Assembly: GCA_964575975.1 (NCBI GenBank)
Contig: CAZNTU010000029.1
Location: 1 to 38,034 of the forward strand
DNA from: G963674505 sp964575975
GTDB lineage: Bacteria; Desulfobacterota; Desulfobacteria; Desulfobacterales; SKZT01
DNA length: 38,034 nucleotides
Direction of reading: 5' to 3'
Below the pieces are notes generated by a model, which saw only the letters and a program-made list of their open reading frames with translations, ran no database searches and was not told where the DNA came from. The translations under genes and the position numbers were made by a program. Shown one piece after another: positions 14,689 to 22,506 of the stretch (position 1 is its first letter; each line of letters starts with the position of its first letter).

Positions 14689-16773
14689 ATGGAAAAGGAA
14701 ATTTACAGCCTGTGTTTCATGTGTTCCGTCAGGTGCCCGATCAGGGTGCTTGCCAGGGACGACCGCATCGAATGGATCGAGGGAAACCCCCACGTGCCCG
14801 GAATGGAGGGCAGCCTGTGCCCGAGAGGTTCGGCGGGACTCGCTCTTCTGTACGACCAGCAAAGACTTCAAACTCCCTTGATTCGAGTCGGGGAACGGGG
14901 TTCGGGAAACTGGCGCAAGGCGAGCTGGGACGAAGCCTTGGATTTCGTGGCGGACAGACTGAAGGAGACCATCGACAAACACGGTCCGCAAAGCATCGTC
15001 CTTGGAGAACGCACGCAGCTCGCCACCCATGTCAGCAAGGCCTTTTTGAAAGCGCTGGGCTCTCCCAACCATTTCACCCACGACGCCCTTTGCAAGGGTT
15101 CCGTGAATACGGCGTGCCGCTCGCTTTTCGGGTACACGGACGCCCAAATCGGGGTGGACTACAAGAACACCAAGCATATCGTCCTTTACGGGAGGAACAT
15201 ATTCGAGGCGGTTTCGGTAAAGGAGGTCAACAATCTGATGCATGCGCTGGAAAACGGCGCGCGGCTCACTTATATAGATCCCAGGGTGACGGTTACGGCG
15301 ACCAAGGCCCACCGGTACTGGATGATCCGTCCGGGCACGGACTTGGCTCTGAACTACGCCCTCATTCACGTTATATTGAAGGAGCGTCTCTACGACGCCG
15401 ATTTCGTGGAGCGCCACGTGGAAGGTCTTCAGGAGCTTCGGGAATTCGTGAACGACCTGACTCCCGAATGGGCCGAGGAGGAGACAGGCATTGCCGCGGA
15501 CGAAATCGTGGCGCTCGCCCGGGAAATGGGCAAGGACAAGCCCTCTGCAGTTTTCCATTATGGATACCGGGGCGCAAGCCACGTCAACGAAATATACATG
15601 AGAAGGTCCATTCTGATTCTCAACTGCCTGATGGGCAATCTCGAGGCCAAGGGCGGACTGTTTTTCAAGAAGGGGCCGGGCGAGGTCGGGAGAAAACCCG
15701 CGAGGAAGCTCACCGACCGGAAATTCGAGAAGAAAATCGAAGTGCCGCGTTTCGACAAGGTCGGCACACCCGACTTTCCGCTTCCGGACCCCGACCACGG
15801 CGTTGCACAGATGCTTCCCCACGCGATATTGAACGACGATCCCTATCCGATCAAGGCGTTGATCGCGTATCGTTTCGAGCCGCTCATGTCCATCCCCGAC
15901 ACGAATTCGACCAAGAAGGCGCTTGAAAAGTTGGATCTGATCGTGACCATCGACATCAACTACAGCGACATCGCCTGGTACTCGGACGTCGTCCTGCCCG
16001 AGAGCATCTATCTGGAACGTACCGATTGCGTCCAGCAGGCGAACGGACTTAAGCCCCAGATGTTTTTGCGAAAGCAGGCGGTAGCGCCCAGATACGACAC
16101 CCGCGAGGGCGCCATGATTCTGAAGGGACTTGCCGAAAGACTCGGAATCGGCGAATATTTCCCTTACGAAAACATGGAAGATCTGGTAAAGTGGCAGCTC
16201 GAAGGCACGGGATTCTCGATGGAGGATTTCGAAAAGAAAGGCTTCGTGGCTTACTGCAAGGACCCGATCTACTGGGACCGGGACAAGATCAAGTTCAAGA
16301 CGCCGTCGGGCAAGATCGAATTCCGGTCGTCTCTTTTGGAGAACGCGGGCTACGAGTCCTTTCCCGAGTACGAACCCGTGCCCATGTCCCCCAAGGGAGA
16401 GTTCAGGCTCGTCACGGGAAGAAGCGCTCTTCACACGCACGTATCGACGCAGAACAACCTCTATTTGAACGAGTTTTTGTCGGAAAACATCCTTTGGATC
16501 AACTCCCGCAAGGCGGCCGAGCTGGGAATCGCCGACAATTCGCTGGTGGAGGTTTCCTCGAAAAATGCCTCCGGCGTACTCAAGGCGCACGTGACGGATT
16601 TCATCCACCCGGATTCGGTTTTCATGCTGCACGGGTTCGGGCACGTGGCCAAACGGGCGGCCCGCTCCTTCGACAAGGGAGTTTCCGACGCCGCACTCGA
16701 GGAGAACGTTTCGGACACGGTAGGCGGAAGCCCCGCGCTGCATCATACTTTCGTGAAAGTCAAAACCGTTTAA
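14689..16773 (+). CDS. Molybdopterin oxidoreductase catalytic subunit (PsrA/PhsA-like, without export signal)
   Basis: 694-residue DMSO-reductase-superfamily enzyme. The N-terminal [4Fe-4S] motif is C9-X2-C12-X3-C16-X27-C44-PRG. The likely Mo/W ligand is C135 in the HDALCKGS segment, as in polysulfide, thiosulfate and related reductases. The C-terminal molybdopterin-dinucleotide-binding domain starts near FRLVTGRSALHTHV. ATG 14689 follows ACGGAGGA by 6 bases, and there is no twin-arginine or other signal peptide, so the enzyme should be cytoplasmic. The ferredoxin-type subunit follows 49 bp later, then a flavoprotein, but no membrane anchor gene. The substrate is unknown; polysulfide, thiosulfate, formate or another oxyanion are all open. 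Confidence 0.87.
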   Translation: MEKEIYSLCFMCSVRCPIRVLARDDRIEWIEGNPHVPGMEGSLCPRGSAGLALLYDQQRLQTPLIRVGERGSGNWRKASWDEALDFVADRLKETIDKHGPQSIVLGERTQLATHVSKAFLKALGSPNHFTHDALCKGSVNTACRSLFGYTDAQIGVDYKNTKHIVLYGRNIFEAVSVKEVNNLMHALENGARLTYIDPRVTVTATKAHRYWMIRPGTDLALNYALIHVILKERLYDADFVERHVEGLQELREFVNDLTPEWAEEETGIAADEIVALAREMGKDKPSAVFHYGYRGASHVNEIYMRRSILILNCLMGNLEAKGGLFFKKGPGEVGRKPARKLTDRKFEKKIEVPRFDKVGTPDFPLPDPDHGVAQMLPHAILNDDPYPIKALIAYRFEPLMSIPDTNSTKKALEKLDLIVTIDINYSDIAWYSDVVLPESIYLERTDCVQQANGLKPQMFLRKQAVAPRYDTREGAMILKGLAERLGIGEYFPYENMEDLVKWQLEGTGFSMEDFEKKGFVAYCKDPIYWDRDKIKFKTPSGKIEFRSSLLENAGYESFPEYEPVPMSPKGEFRLVTGRSALHTHVSTQNNLYLNEFLSENILWINSRKAAELGIADNSLVEVSSKNASGVLKAHVTDFIHPDSVFMLHGFGHVAKRAARSFDKGVSDAALEENVSDTVGGSPALHHTFVKVKTV

Positions 16774-16822
16774 CCACACAGTTGCAAAAGCGTTACAACG
16801 CTCTTTTCAACGGAGGATCGCA

Positions 16823-17341
16823 ATGAGCAAATATTACCTGTTTCAGGACACCAAGAAATGCATTGGCTGCCACTCCTGTGAAATTGCCTGCAAGAGCAAC
16901 AAAGGGCTTCCGGCCGGACCCAAGATCTGCCAGGTGATCGAGATCGGACCCAAGTTCATCGGAGGGGTCCCGAGGGCGTCGTACATTTTCATGCCCTGCT
17001 TCCACTGCGAAGATCCCTGGTGCGTGGCTGCCTGCCCTACCGGGGCGATGACGCGCCGCTCCAAGGACGGCATCGTCTACGTGAACCCGGAACTGTGCGT
17101 GGGTTGCAAGTCCTGCATATCCGCCTGCCCCTGGGGCGCGCCCCAGTGGAACCCGGACACGGGGAAGGTGGTCAAGTGCGACTACTGCATGGACAGAATA
17201 GACAAGGGTCTTCAACCCGCCTGCGTAACCCTTTGCACCTCGCACTGTCTTCATTTCGGAAGCGTCGAGGACATGACCCAAATCCGAAGAAAACGCCACG
17301 CCAGCGTGACAGCCGCGCTGGAACACAGCCATTTCGGTTGA
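16823..17341 (+). CDS. Four-cluster ferredoxin-type subunit (PsrB/DmsB/HycB-like)
   Basis: 172 residues with four cysteine groups, as in electron-transfer subunits of molybdenum oxidoreductases: C13-X2-C16-X2-C19-X3-C (CIGCHSCEIAC), CFHCEDPWCVAACP, CVGCKSCISACP and CDYCMDR...CVTLC. Four [4Fe-4S] clusters are expected. A GGAGG sequence precedes the ATG. There is no signal peptide, so it should work in the cytoplasm, wiring the molybdoenzyme to the flavoprotein encoded next. It is slightly shorter than usual because the C-terminus after the last cysteine group is brief. Confidence 0.9.
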   Translation: MSKYYLFQDTKKCIGCHSCEIACKSNKGLPAGPKICQVIEIGPKFIGGVPRASYIFMPCFHCEDPWCVAACPTGAMTRRSKDGIVYVNPELCVGCKSCISACPWGAPQWNPDTGKVVKCDYCMDRIDKGLQPACVTLCTSHCLHFGSVEDMTQIRRKRHASVTAALEHSHFG

Positions 17342-17437
17342 TTCGGGCGTGTCAATGGTCGCAGGAATCGTTTCTTAAAAGAACCGTCGGGTTTCTCCGG
17401 CGGGAAACATTGGAAAGAGCCGTTGGAAGGAGTCGCA

Positions 17438-19576
17438 ATGAACAGGTGTCCGGTCGACAGCACCATCGCCGAACTTTCCGAATTCGTCGAGTCGGGGGCG
17501 TTCAAGGACCCTCGGCTTCGCCGAATCGGAGAGGAAATGCTGGTGCTGATTCGCGATATCGCGCTGGGGAGGGCGGGCGAAGACCATGTGCCCTCCGTCA
17601 AGGAAATGCTGAACACTGTAATGGAGGAGACGAAGGAGGAGACGGTCCGCCGTTTCGCCGCGAAACTGGCCTCCGACATCGGGGAGAACGAGGAAGTTTT
17701 CGAAAGCCACGTCAAGACGCATAACTGCGCTTCGGGAGACTGCGTTTGCCTGGCGCCCGCGCCGTGCCAGATGGCTTGCCCCGCCGGGATCGACATTCCC
17801 ACCTACGTTTCCCTGATTGGTCTGGGGAGGGACGCCGAGGCCATCGAGGCGATCCGGAAGGACAATCCCTTTCCCTGGGTTTGCGGTCTCGTCTGCACGA
17901 GGCCCTGCGAGTTCATGTGCGTTCGCGGGCGAATCGACAAGCCGATCTCGATCAAGTTTCTGAAGGCCTTCGCGGCCGAGAAGGCGCTTTCGGACCGGGA
18001 ATACAAAAACCCGGAAAAGGCTCCGGACAAGAACAAGAAGGTCTGCGTGATCGGAGCGGGACCCGGAGGCATGAGCGCCGCCTATTTCCTGGGCCTGATG
18101 GGCTACCAGGTGAGAGTGATCGAGGCGCAGCCGGTCGCCGGCGGCATGATGATGCTCGGCATCCCCCGGTACCGCCTTCCCCGGGAGGTCATCGACCGGG
18201 AGGTCGCCATGATCGAGGAGTTGGGAGTCGAATTCCGGTACGACACGAGATTCGGCAAGGACGTTACCCTGGAGCAGCTCAAGGAGGAGGGCTTCGAGGC
18301 GTTCCTGTTCGCCATCGGCGCCCACAAGGCATTCAACCTGAACATTCCCGGGGAGAAGGATTATTCGCAGGTTCTGGAAGCCATCGACTTTTTGAGAAGA
18401 GTCGCTCTGGGAGACCGCAAGTCCCCGGGCAAGCGGGTCGTGATCATCGGCGGCGGAAACGTGGCCATCGACGCGGCCAGGACCAGCCTTCGCCTGGGAA
18501 GCGAGGAAGTGGTCGTCGCCTACAGGAGGACGAGGCACGAAATGCCCGCCGACATCGAGGAGGTGGAACAAGCCGAAGACGAAGGCATCCGGTTTTCGTT
18601 TCTGACGATTCCCGTCGAGGTCGTCGGGGAGGGCGGGAAGCTGACCGGCCTGAAATGCTTGCGGGCCGACTTGGTTTCGAAGCCCGGAAGCGACCGGAAA
18701 TCGCCGGTTCCCATGCTGGGAAGCGATTTCGTCATGGATGCGGACGCGGTGATTTGCGCGATCGGGCAGCGGGTCGACAACATGTGCATGGAGTCGGTCG
18801 CGGATTTGAAGTGGTCGCGAAGGACCACCATCGACGTGAACATGGCCTGCATGGAAACGTCGGTTCCGGGCGTGTTCGCCGCAGGAGACGCGGTTACCGG
18901 CCCCGCCACGGTGGTGGAGGCCATCGGCGGAGGAAAGCGGGCCGCGAAAGCCATCGACCGGTATCTCTCGGGCTTTCCCCAGCCGAAAATGCCGCCGGTC
19001 CCCGTGAGAAGAAAGCGAGTCGATTGGCTCGAAGTGCCCGCCGCCACCAAGATGGTCTTGAAGCGTCCCGAAATGCCGTTGCTGAACTTGGAGCGCCGCC
19101 GCACGACTTTTCAGCAGGTGGAACTGGGATACAGCGAAAACCAAGTGCGGGAGGAAGCCCGCAGGTGCCTTCGATGCGACGTGTGCCTCAGATGCGGGAA
19201 ATGCGTGGAAATCTGCCGGGACAAAATGGGCGTGAACGCCCTGGACCTGGGATATCTCGATTTCGATCATCCCGTGGAAACCGATTTTCGCCTCACCGAG
19301 GAAAAATGCATCCTCTGCGGCGCGTGCGCGGCCAACTGCCCCAACAACGCCATCCGGATCGAGGACAGGCACGGAGAGCGGGTGCTCAACATGTGCGGCA
19401 CCATTTTAAACAGGCAAAAACTTCTGTATTGCGAGTCTTGCGGAGCGGTGATCGGCCCTGCCCGGTATCTCGACTATGTCAACAAACGCATAGACAAAGT
19501 CGTGCCGAAAACCCAAACGGAAAAGCTTTGCGAGGCGTGCTCGAGGAAAAAATCGGCGAAGATCATGCATTTTTAA
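17438..19576 (+). CDS. GltD/NfnB-like NAD(P)H flavoprotein fused to dicluster ferredoxin and CX2C-X29-CX2C tail
   Basis: 712 residues; ATG 17438 has GGAAGGAG 5 bases upstream. Residues 1-95 are a helical N-terminal extension. Cysteines at 97-161 (including C110, C114, C149, C153, C157, C161) form the Fe-S region found before the FAD domain in glutamate-synthase small subunits. The FAD site is GAGPGG (206-211), the NAD(P) site GGGNVAID (338-345), and the second FAD motif GVFAAGD (478-484). A dicluster ferredoxin follows (577-637), then a tail with C665-X2-C668-X29-C698-X2-C701. It should move electrons between NAD(P)H and the ferredoxin subunits. The same tail spacing recurs in the 2Fe-2S protein of this operon. 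Confidence 0.87.
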   Translation: MNRCPVDSTIAELSEFVESGAFKDPRLRRIGEEMLVLIRDIALGRAGEDHVPSVKEMLNTVMEETKEETVRRFAAKLASDIGENEEVFESHVKTHNCASGDCVCLAPAPCQMACPAGIDIPTYVSLIGLGRDAEAIEAIRKDNPFPWVCGLVCTRPCEFMCVRGRIDKPISIKFLKAFAAEKALSDREYKNPEKAPDKNKKVCVIGAGPGGMSAAYFLGLMGYQVRVIEAQPVAGGMMMLGIPRYRLPREVIDREVAMIEELGVEFRYDTRFGKDVTLEQLKEEGFEAFLFAIGAHKAFNLNIPGEKDYSQVLEAIDFLRRVALGDRKSPGKRVVIIGGGNVAIDAARTSLRLGSEEVVVAYRRTRHEMPADIEEVEQAEDEGIRFSFLTIPVEVVGEGGKLTGLKCLRADLVSKPGSDRKSPVPMLGSDFVMDADAVICAIGQRVDNMCMESVADLKWSRRTTIDVNMACMETSVPGVFAAGDAVTGPATVVEAIGGGKRAAKAIDRYLSGFPQPKMPPVPVRRKRVDWLEVPAATKMVLKRPEMPLLNLERRRTTFQQVELGYSENQVREEARRCLRCDVCLRCGKCVEICRDKMGVNALDLGYLDFDHPVETDFRLTEEKCILCGACAANCPNNAIRIEDRHGERVLNMCGTILNRQKLLYCESCGAVIGPARYLDYVNKRIDKVVPKTQTEKLCEACSRKKSAKIMHF

Positions 19577-19602
19577 CGGACTATCGAAAAGGAGGGACAG
19601 GA

Positions 19603-19818
19603 ATGACGGTTTTTCGCAAAGGCCAGAGGGTCGAGATTTTCCGGAAGTCCGACGACGACGGATGGGAAACGTACATGGAGTCCTACATCGGCGCCCACGG
19701 AATCATTACCGACCCGGACACGGTCATCAACGACCCGGAGGCGCTCGTGGAAGTTTCTGTCGATGGAAAGGGCACGCACCGATTTCCCCAGGACTGCCTG
19801 AAAATTCTGGAGTCTTGA
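19603..19818 (+). CDS. Small 71-residue protein of the redox operon (unknown, SH3-like pattern)
   Basis: ATG 19603 is preceded by AAAAGGAGGGACAGG, a strong ribosome-binding site, and the gene sits 26 bp after the flavoprotein gene. The 71 residues alternate short beta-type strands: FRKGQRVEIF, then GAHGIITDPDT, then ALVEVSVDGKGTHRFPQDCLKIL, ending in a single cysteine. The pattern recalls small SH3-like barrels that act as accessory subunits or maturation factors, but I cannot assign a family. Its conserved place inside a redox operon suggests a structural or cofactor-handling role. Confidence 0.7.
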   Translation: MTVFRKGQRVEIFRKSDDDGWETYMESYIGAHGIITDPDTVINDPEALVEVSVDGKGTHRFPQDCLKILES

Positions 19819-19850
19819 GAACTATTTCAGCCGAACGCCATGGTGAAAGC

Positions 19851-20300
19851 ATGACGATAGCCGAATTGTTGAAAAAGAGCGGGGCTTACGCCCATACCAT
19901 CGACGAGGGCCCGACCGTCGCCGAGGCGATCGCGGAAATGGGGAAGAAAAAAACCGACGTGCTGATTGTAACCTCGGGCGGCTGTCCGACGGGGATCTTC
20001 ACGGACAGCGACGTCTTTCGCTGCTGCCGCCTTTACAAGGCCGACTCGTTCGCCGGAATCGGAATTGCCGAAGTCATGTCCCGCGGCATTGTTTCGGCCG
20101 CCCCGGAAGACGACATCAATGACGCTCTGGAAAAAATGCTGCAACGCAAGGTCCGCCATTTGCCGGTGTTCGATTGCGGCAATGTCGCCGGCATGCTGAA
20201 CATGTACGATCTTGTCCGCGAGCAGCTGAATATCCTGAACGGCGAAATCCATTTCCTGAACGACTATATTTCTCGTCTTCAGGATGCGGGACACGATTAA
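19851..20300 (+). CDS. CBS-domain pair protein
   Basis: 149 residues. CBS1 is about 1-62 (VAEAIAEMGKKKTDVLIVTSGGCPTGIFTDSD) and CBS2 about 72-127 (VMSRGIVSAAPEDDINDALEKMLQRKVRHLPVFD). A C-terminal helix (NILNGEIHFLNDYISRL) may support oligomerisation. CBS pairs commonly bind AMP, ATP, NAD or S-adenosylmethionine; the TDSD motif after CBS1 is typical of nucleotide binders. The ribosome-binding site is weak (GGTGAAAGC). It lies between two electron-transfer genes of one operon, 32 bp from each neighbour. A stand-alone energy-sensing subunit that gates the complex is an attractive but unproven reading. Confidence 0.87.
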   Translation: MTIAELLKKSGAYAHTIDEGPTVAEAIAEMGKKKTDVLIVTSGGCPTGIFTDSDVFRCCRLYKADSFAGIGIAEVMSRGIVSAAPEDDINDALEKMLQRKVRHLPVFDCGNVAGMLNMYDLVREQLNILNGEIHFLNDYISRLQDAGHD

Positions 20301-20332
20301 TCCATTCTTTTCGGGATTTTCTCGGGGATAAA

Positions 20333-21133
20333 ATGAAACCGGACGAAACAACTATAGCGAATACGGTAACGATCAATATAGACGGAGAATCGTACGAGGC
20401 GGAGGAAGGACAGAGCGTCTTGGAGGCGCTCAAGTCCTGCGGCTTCGACATCCCGACCCTGTGTTTCCATCCGGCGTTGAAACCGTCCGGATCTTGCAAG
20501 CTATGCGCGGTGGAGGTGGTCTCCAAGACTGGCCGGCCTGCGGTAATGCTCTCTTGCATCCTGCCTGTGAAAAACGGACTGGAGATCAAGACCAAAAGCG
20601 AGCTGGTGCAAAAGTCCAGGGTCCGGGCCTTTTCCAACCTGCTCAACATGGCGCCTCAATCCGGAAAAATACGGAACTTGGCGCGGAAGCACGGAATAGA
20701 CGTCGGGCCTCCGCCCGACGGATGCATCAGGTGCAGGCTTTGCATACGCGTGTGCAAGGAGATCGTGGGGGCCGGGGCGCTGACCATGAAAACCGTCGAT
20801 GGCGCCAAGTACGTTTTCCCGGTCCCGGACGCCTGCATCGGTTGCGGAACTTGCGCGAACATCTGTCCCACCAATGTGATAAAGGTCGAGGACGCGGAAA
20901 ACGTAAGGACCATTTCCATTCGGGAGGAGATCGTCGGAAGACACCCGCTGGAAACCTGCGAAGGCTGCGGCAAACGGTTCGCCACCCAAAAGTTTCTGAA
21001 ACACATCACCGAACGCGCCTCCCCCCACGCCGACTTGAAGGAGCATCACAGGTACTGCCCCACTTGCGCCAAATTGTTCTCGACTCGCGTCAAGTCTTTC
21101 AAGGACAGGAAACAACAGATGAGCGGCCACTGA
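20333..21133 (+). CDS. NuoG-head-like 2Fe-2S / 2x[4Fe-4S] protein with CX2C-X29-CX2C tail
   Basis: 266 residues; GGGGA lies 6 bases before ATG 20333. The [2Fe-2S] plant-type domain (11-80) has C44, C55, C58 and C75, as in NuoG, HydA and HndD N-termini. The His-Cys3 cluster motif that normally follows in NuoG is absent (81-125). A dicluster ferredoxin follows (C131, C134, C137, C141 and C168, C171, C174, C178). The tail has C209-X2-C212-X29-C242-X2-C245, the same spacing as in the flavoprotein. There is no hydrogenase or NuoF gene alongside. It likely links the molybdoenzyme complex to another electron carrier. It is the last gene of the operon. Confidence 0.85.
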   Translation: MKPDETTIANTVTINIDGESYEAEEGQSVLEALKSCGFDIPTLCFHPALKPSGSCKLCAVEVVSKTGRPAVMLSCILPVKNGLEIKTKSELVQKSRVRAFSNLLNMAPQSGKIRNLARKHGIDVGPPPDGCIRCRLCIRVCKEIVGAGALTMKTVDGAKYVFPVPDACIGCGTCANICPTNVIKVEDAENVRTISIREEIVGRHPLETCEGCGKRFATQKFLKHITERASPHADLKEHHRYCPTCAKLFSTRVKSFKDRKQQMSGH

Positions 21134-21808
21134 AAAAATGGAGCCGTGCGGTTAGGTATTAGGTTTTAGCTGTTAGCGGCGCCGCTTTGGCATGAAACCG
21201 CAGATAAAACGTTCAATCAAACCGAATGTGTCGACTTTTCCCGGGATGATCATAATTTCTCCCACTAATACCCAACCGCTAAGAGCTAACGGCAACGGTG
21301 TAAAAAAATCGCCGGTTTGTAAAAGTGGGGCGAGCGATTTTTTTCAAGCGAGATGTGAAAGGCCGATAAAAGTTTTTTAGGTGGGTTTTAGTTGGTGGGA
21401 ACGATTTCATACTCCTAACAGACCGAATGCAATCAATTATGTGCGCGGGTGGGCTATTCCCCGCGCTTCTTTTCCAAATTATCAGGCAATTCGGAAAAAA
21501 AATCGCTCGCTCCGAGGTAAACTGCTCGAAAGTCGGTGTATTTATATATTCTTTTCCGGTGGATATCAAGGTCAAATACGCAATTTTATTTCATTTTGTC
21601 TTTTTTTTTCGGCCTTGCGTCGAGCGTGGGGTTTACGCAAGCGTCAATGTGGGAAACATGAGCGGTTTTTGGGAATCGTCGAAGCGGGGGCCGAGGGGGA
21701 CATTCCGACAACGTGGAATCCATTTTGGGTCGTAGCTTCCAATTTTCGTATGGCCCCCCTCCGGCAAAGACGAACATGTCGGATTAATTCGAAAGCGAAA
21801 CGAAAGCA
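21134..21808. other. Convergent intergenic region holding repeat copy A
   Basis: 675 bp between the redox operon and the DUF4124 gene. No coding region is supported. It has TAAC/GCTAA-type short repeats at about 21150-21180 and, in opposite orientation, about 21267-21290; a local dyad AAAAAAATCGC/GCGATTTTTTT (21302-21344); and the 181-bp inverted-repeat-bounded element at 21330-21510. The stretch 21511-21808 shows nothing I can name, and no clear intrinsic terminator was found for either converging operon. Confidence 0.6.
21330..21510. repeat. Dispersed element copy A with terminal inverted repeats
   Basis: Left end GCGAGCGATTTTTTTC (21330-21345) and right end GGAAAAAAAATCGCTCGC (21493-21510) are inverted repeats. 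An internal hairpin GCGCGGG (21443-21449)/CCCGCGC (21460-21466) is present. It shares AAGGCCGATA, AATGCAATCAA, GCGGGTGGGCT and AATTATCAGGCAATT, in the same order and spacing, with the element at 29514-29693. No reading frame is conserved. It is either a MITE-like element or a structured RNA. Confidence 0.72.
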
Positions 21809-22378
21809 TTAAGGCGCGGCTTTGTCAATCTCGACTCCGTTGAATCCCTTTACCTTTTGTCGGTGGGCTTCCACCCTTTTCTGATAGGCTTCGATTCGCG
21901 TATTCAAATTTAGAACCTGCTGCTGATAGTTCCTTTTTTCGGCATCAGAGGCCGACTCGGGCGGGGGGGATTTCAACCTGGTTTTTTCTTCTTGGAGGTG
22001 GTCGTTCAAGGCTTTGATTGCAGACAATTCGATATCCAAACCCTCTTTAACCTTCCCTGATTTATCCTGGGTCGCGTTGCCGATCCCTCCACTGGAGTTG
22101 TCTTGGGTATCGCTCACGCGATCAGGGGAACCGATTTCCACCGAGCGCGGGTTTTTATCTTTCACGGAGGTTGTCTGGCTATTGGGATATGCTTTAGTGG
22201 AAGTCTTGATCTCTTCCATTGTTTTCACCGAATCCGGGTCCACATCCTTAACTTGGGCGGGATCGTCCGTATAGCGAACTATTCCGTTCTGGTCCGTATA
22301 TTTATATATCTGAGCAAATGCAGGGACCGAAAAAACAAGCGCCACCGACAAAACGATTCCAACAGTCGTAAAACGCAT
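21809..22378 (-). CDS. Secreted DUF4124-domain protein
   Basis: 189 residues. Signal peptide MRFTTVGIVLSVALVFSVPAFA with cleavage before QIYKY. The DUF4124 motif follows at once (IYKYTDQNGIVRYTDDP), then a low-complexity Ser/Thr/Asp-rich region and a C-terminal coiled coil (about 110-180). DUF4124 proteins are periplasmic or envelope proteins without a settled function and are often found near pilus or secretion genes. It follows pilY1 by 128 bp on the same strand and may be part of the pilus transcript. Confidence 0.85.
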   Translation of the reverse strand: MRFTTVGIVLSVALVFSVPAFAQIYKYTDQNGIVRYTDDPAQVKDVDPDSVKTMEEIKTSTKAYPNSQTTSVKDKNPRSVEIGSPDRVSDTQDNSSGGIGNATQDKSGKVKEGLDIELSAIKALNDHLQEEKTRLKSPPPESASDAEKRNYQQQVLNLNTRIEAYQKRVEAHRQKVKGFNGVEIDKAAP

Positions 22379-22424
22379 GGGCGTCTCCTTATTTAAAAGC
22401 TTAATCTGCCATAGGCAATAGAGA

Positions 22425-22498
22425 GGCGACCCCGGATACTGAAAACCAAGACCTTGCCGAACCTATCCGATTTTTCAAGTGCCCGACCCGGAGTCGCC
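22425..22498 (-). other. Long-range inverted repeat between pilY1 and the DUF4124 gene
   Basis: GGCGACCCCGG (22425-22435) and CCGGAGTCGCC (22488-22498) pair over 11 bp with one mismatch, enclosing 52 bases. It begins just after the pilY1 stop and ends about 45 bp before the DUF4124 start. On the transcript it could be a processing or attenuation structure. No T-run follows, so it is not a standard terminator. Confidence 0.45.
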
Positions 22499-22506
22499 AA
22501 ATCCAG

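Noticed and set aside
14689..16773. Selenocysteine or formate dehydrogenase identity for the molybdoenzyme
   Set aside because: The predicted ligand position is an ordinary cysteine codon, no in-frame TGA is present, and formate-dehydrogenase-specific context is lacking.
14542..16779. A 745-codon antisense frame opposite the molybdoenzyme gene
   Set aside because: No family motifs, and the sense frame has the complete cofactor-binding pattern.
22425..22498. A GEMM (cyclic-dinucleotide) riboswitch in the pilY1-DUF4124 gap
   Set aside because: The conserved GEMM core sequences are not present; only a long-range stem is seen.
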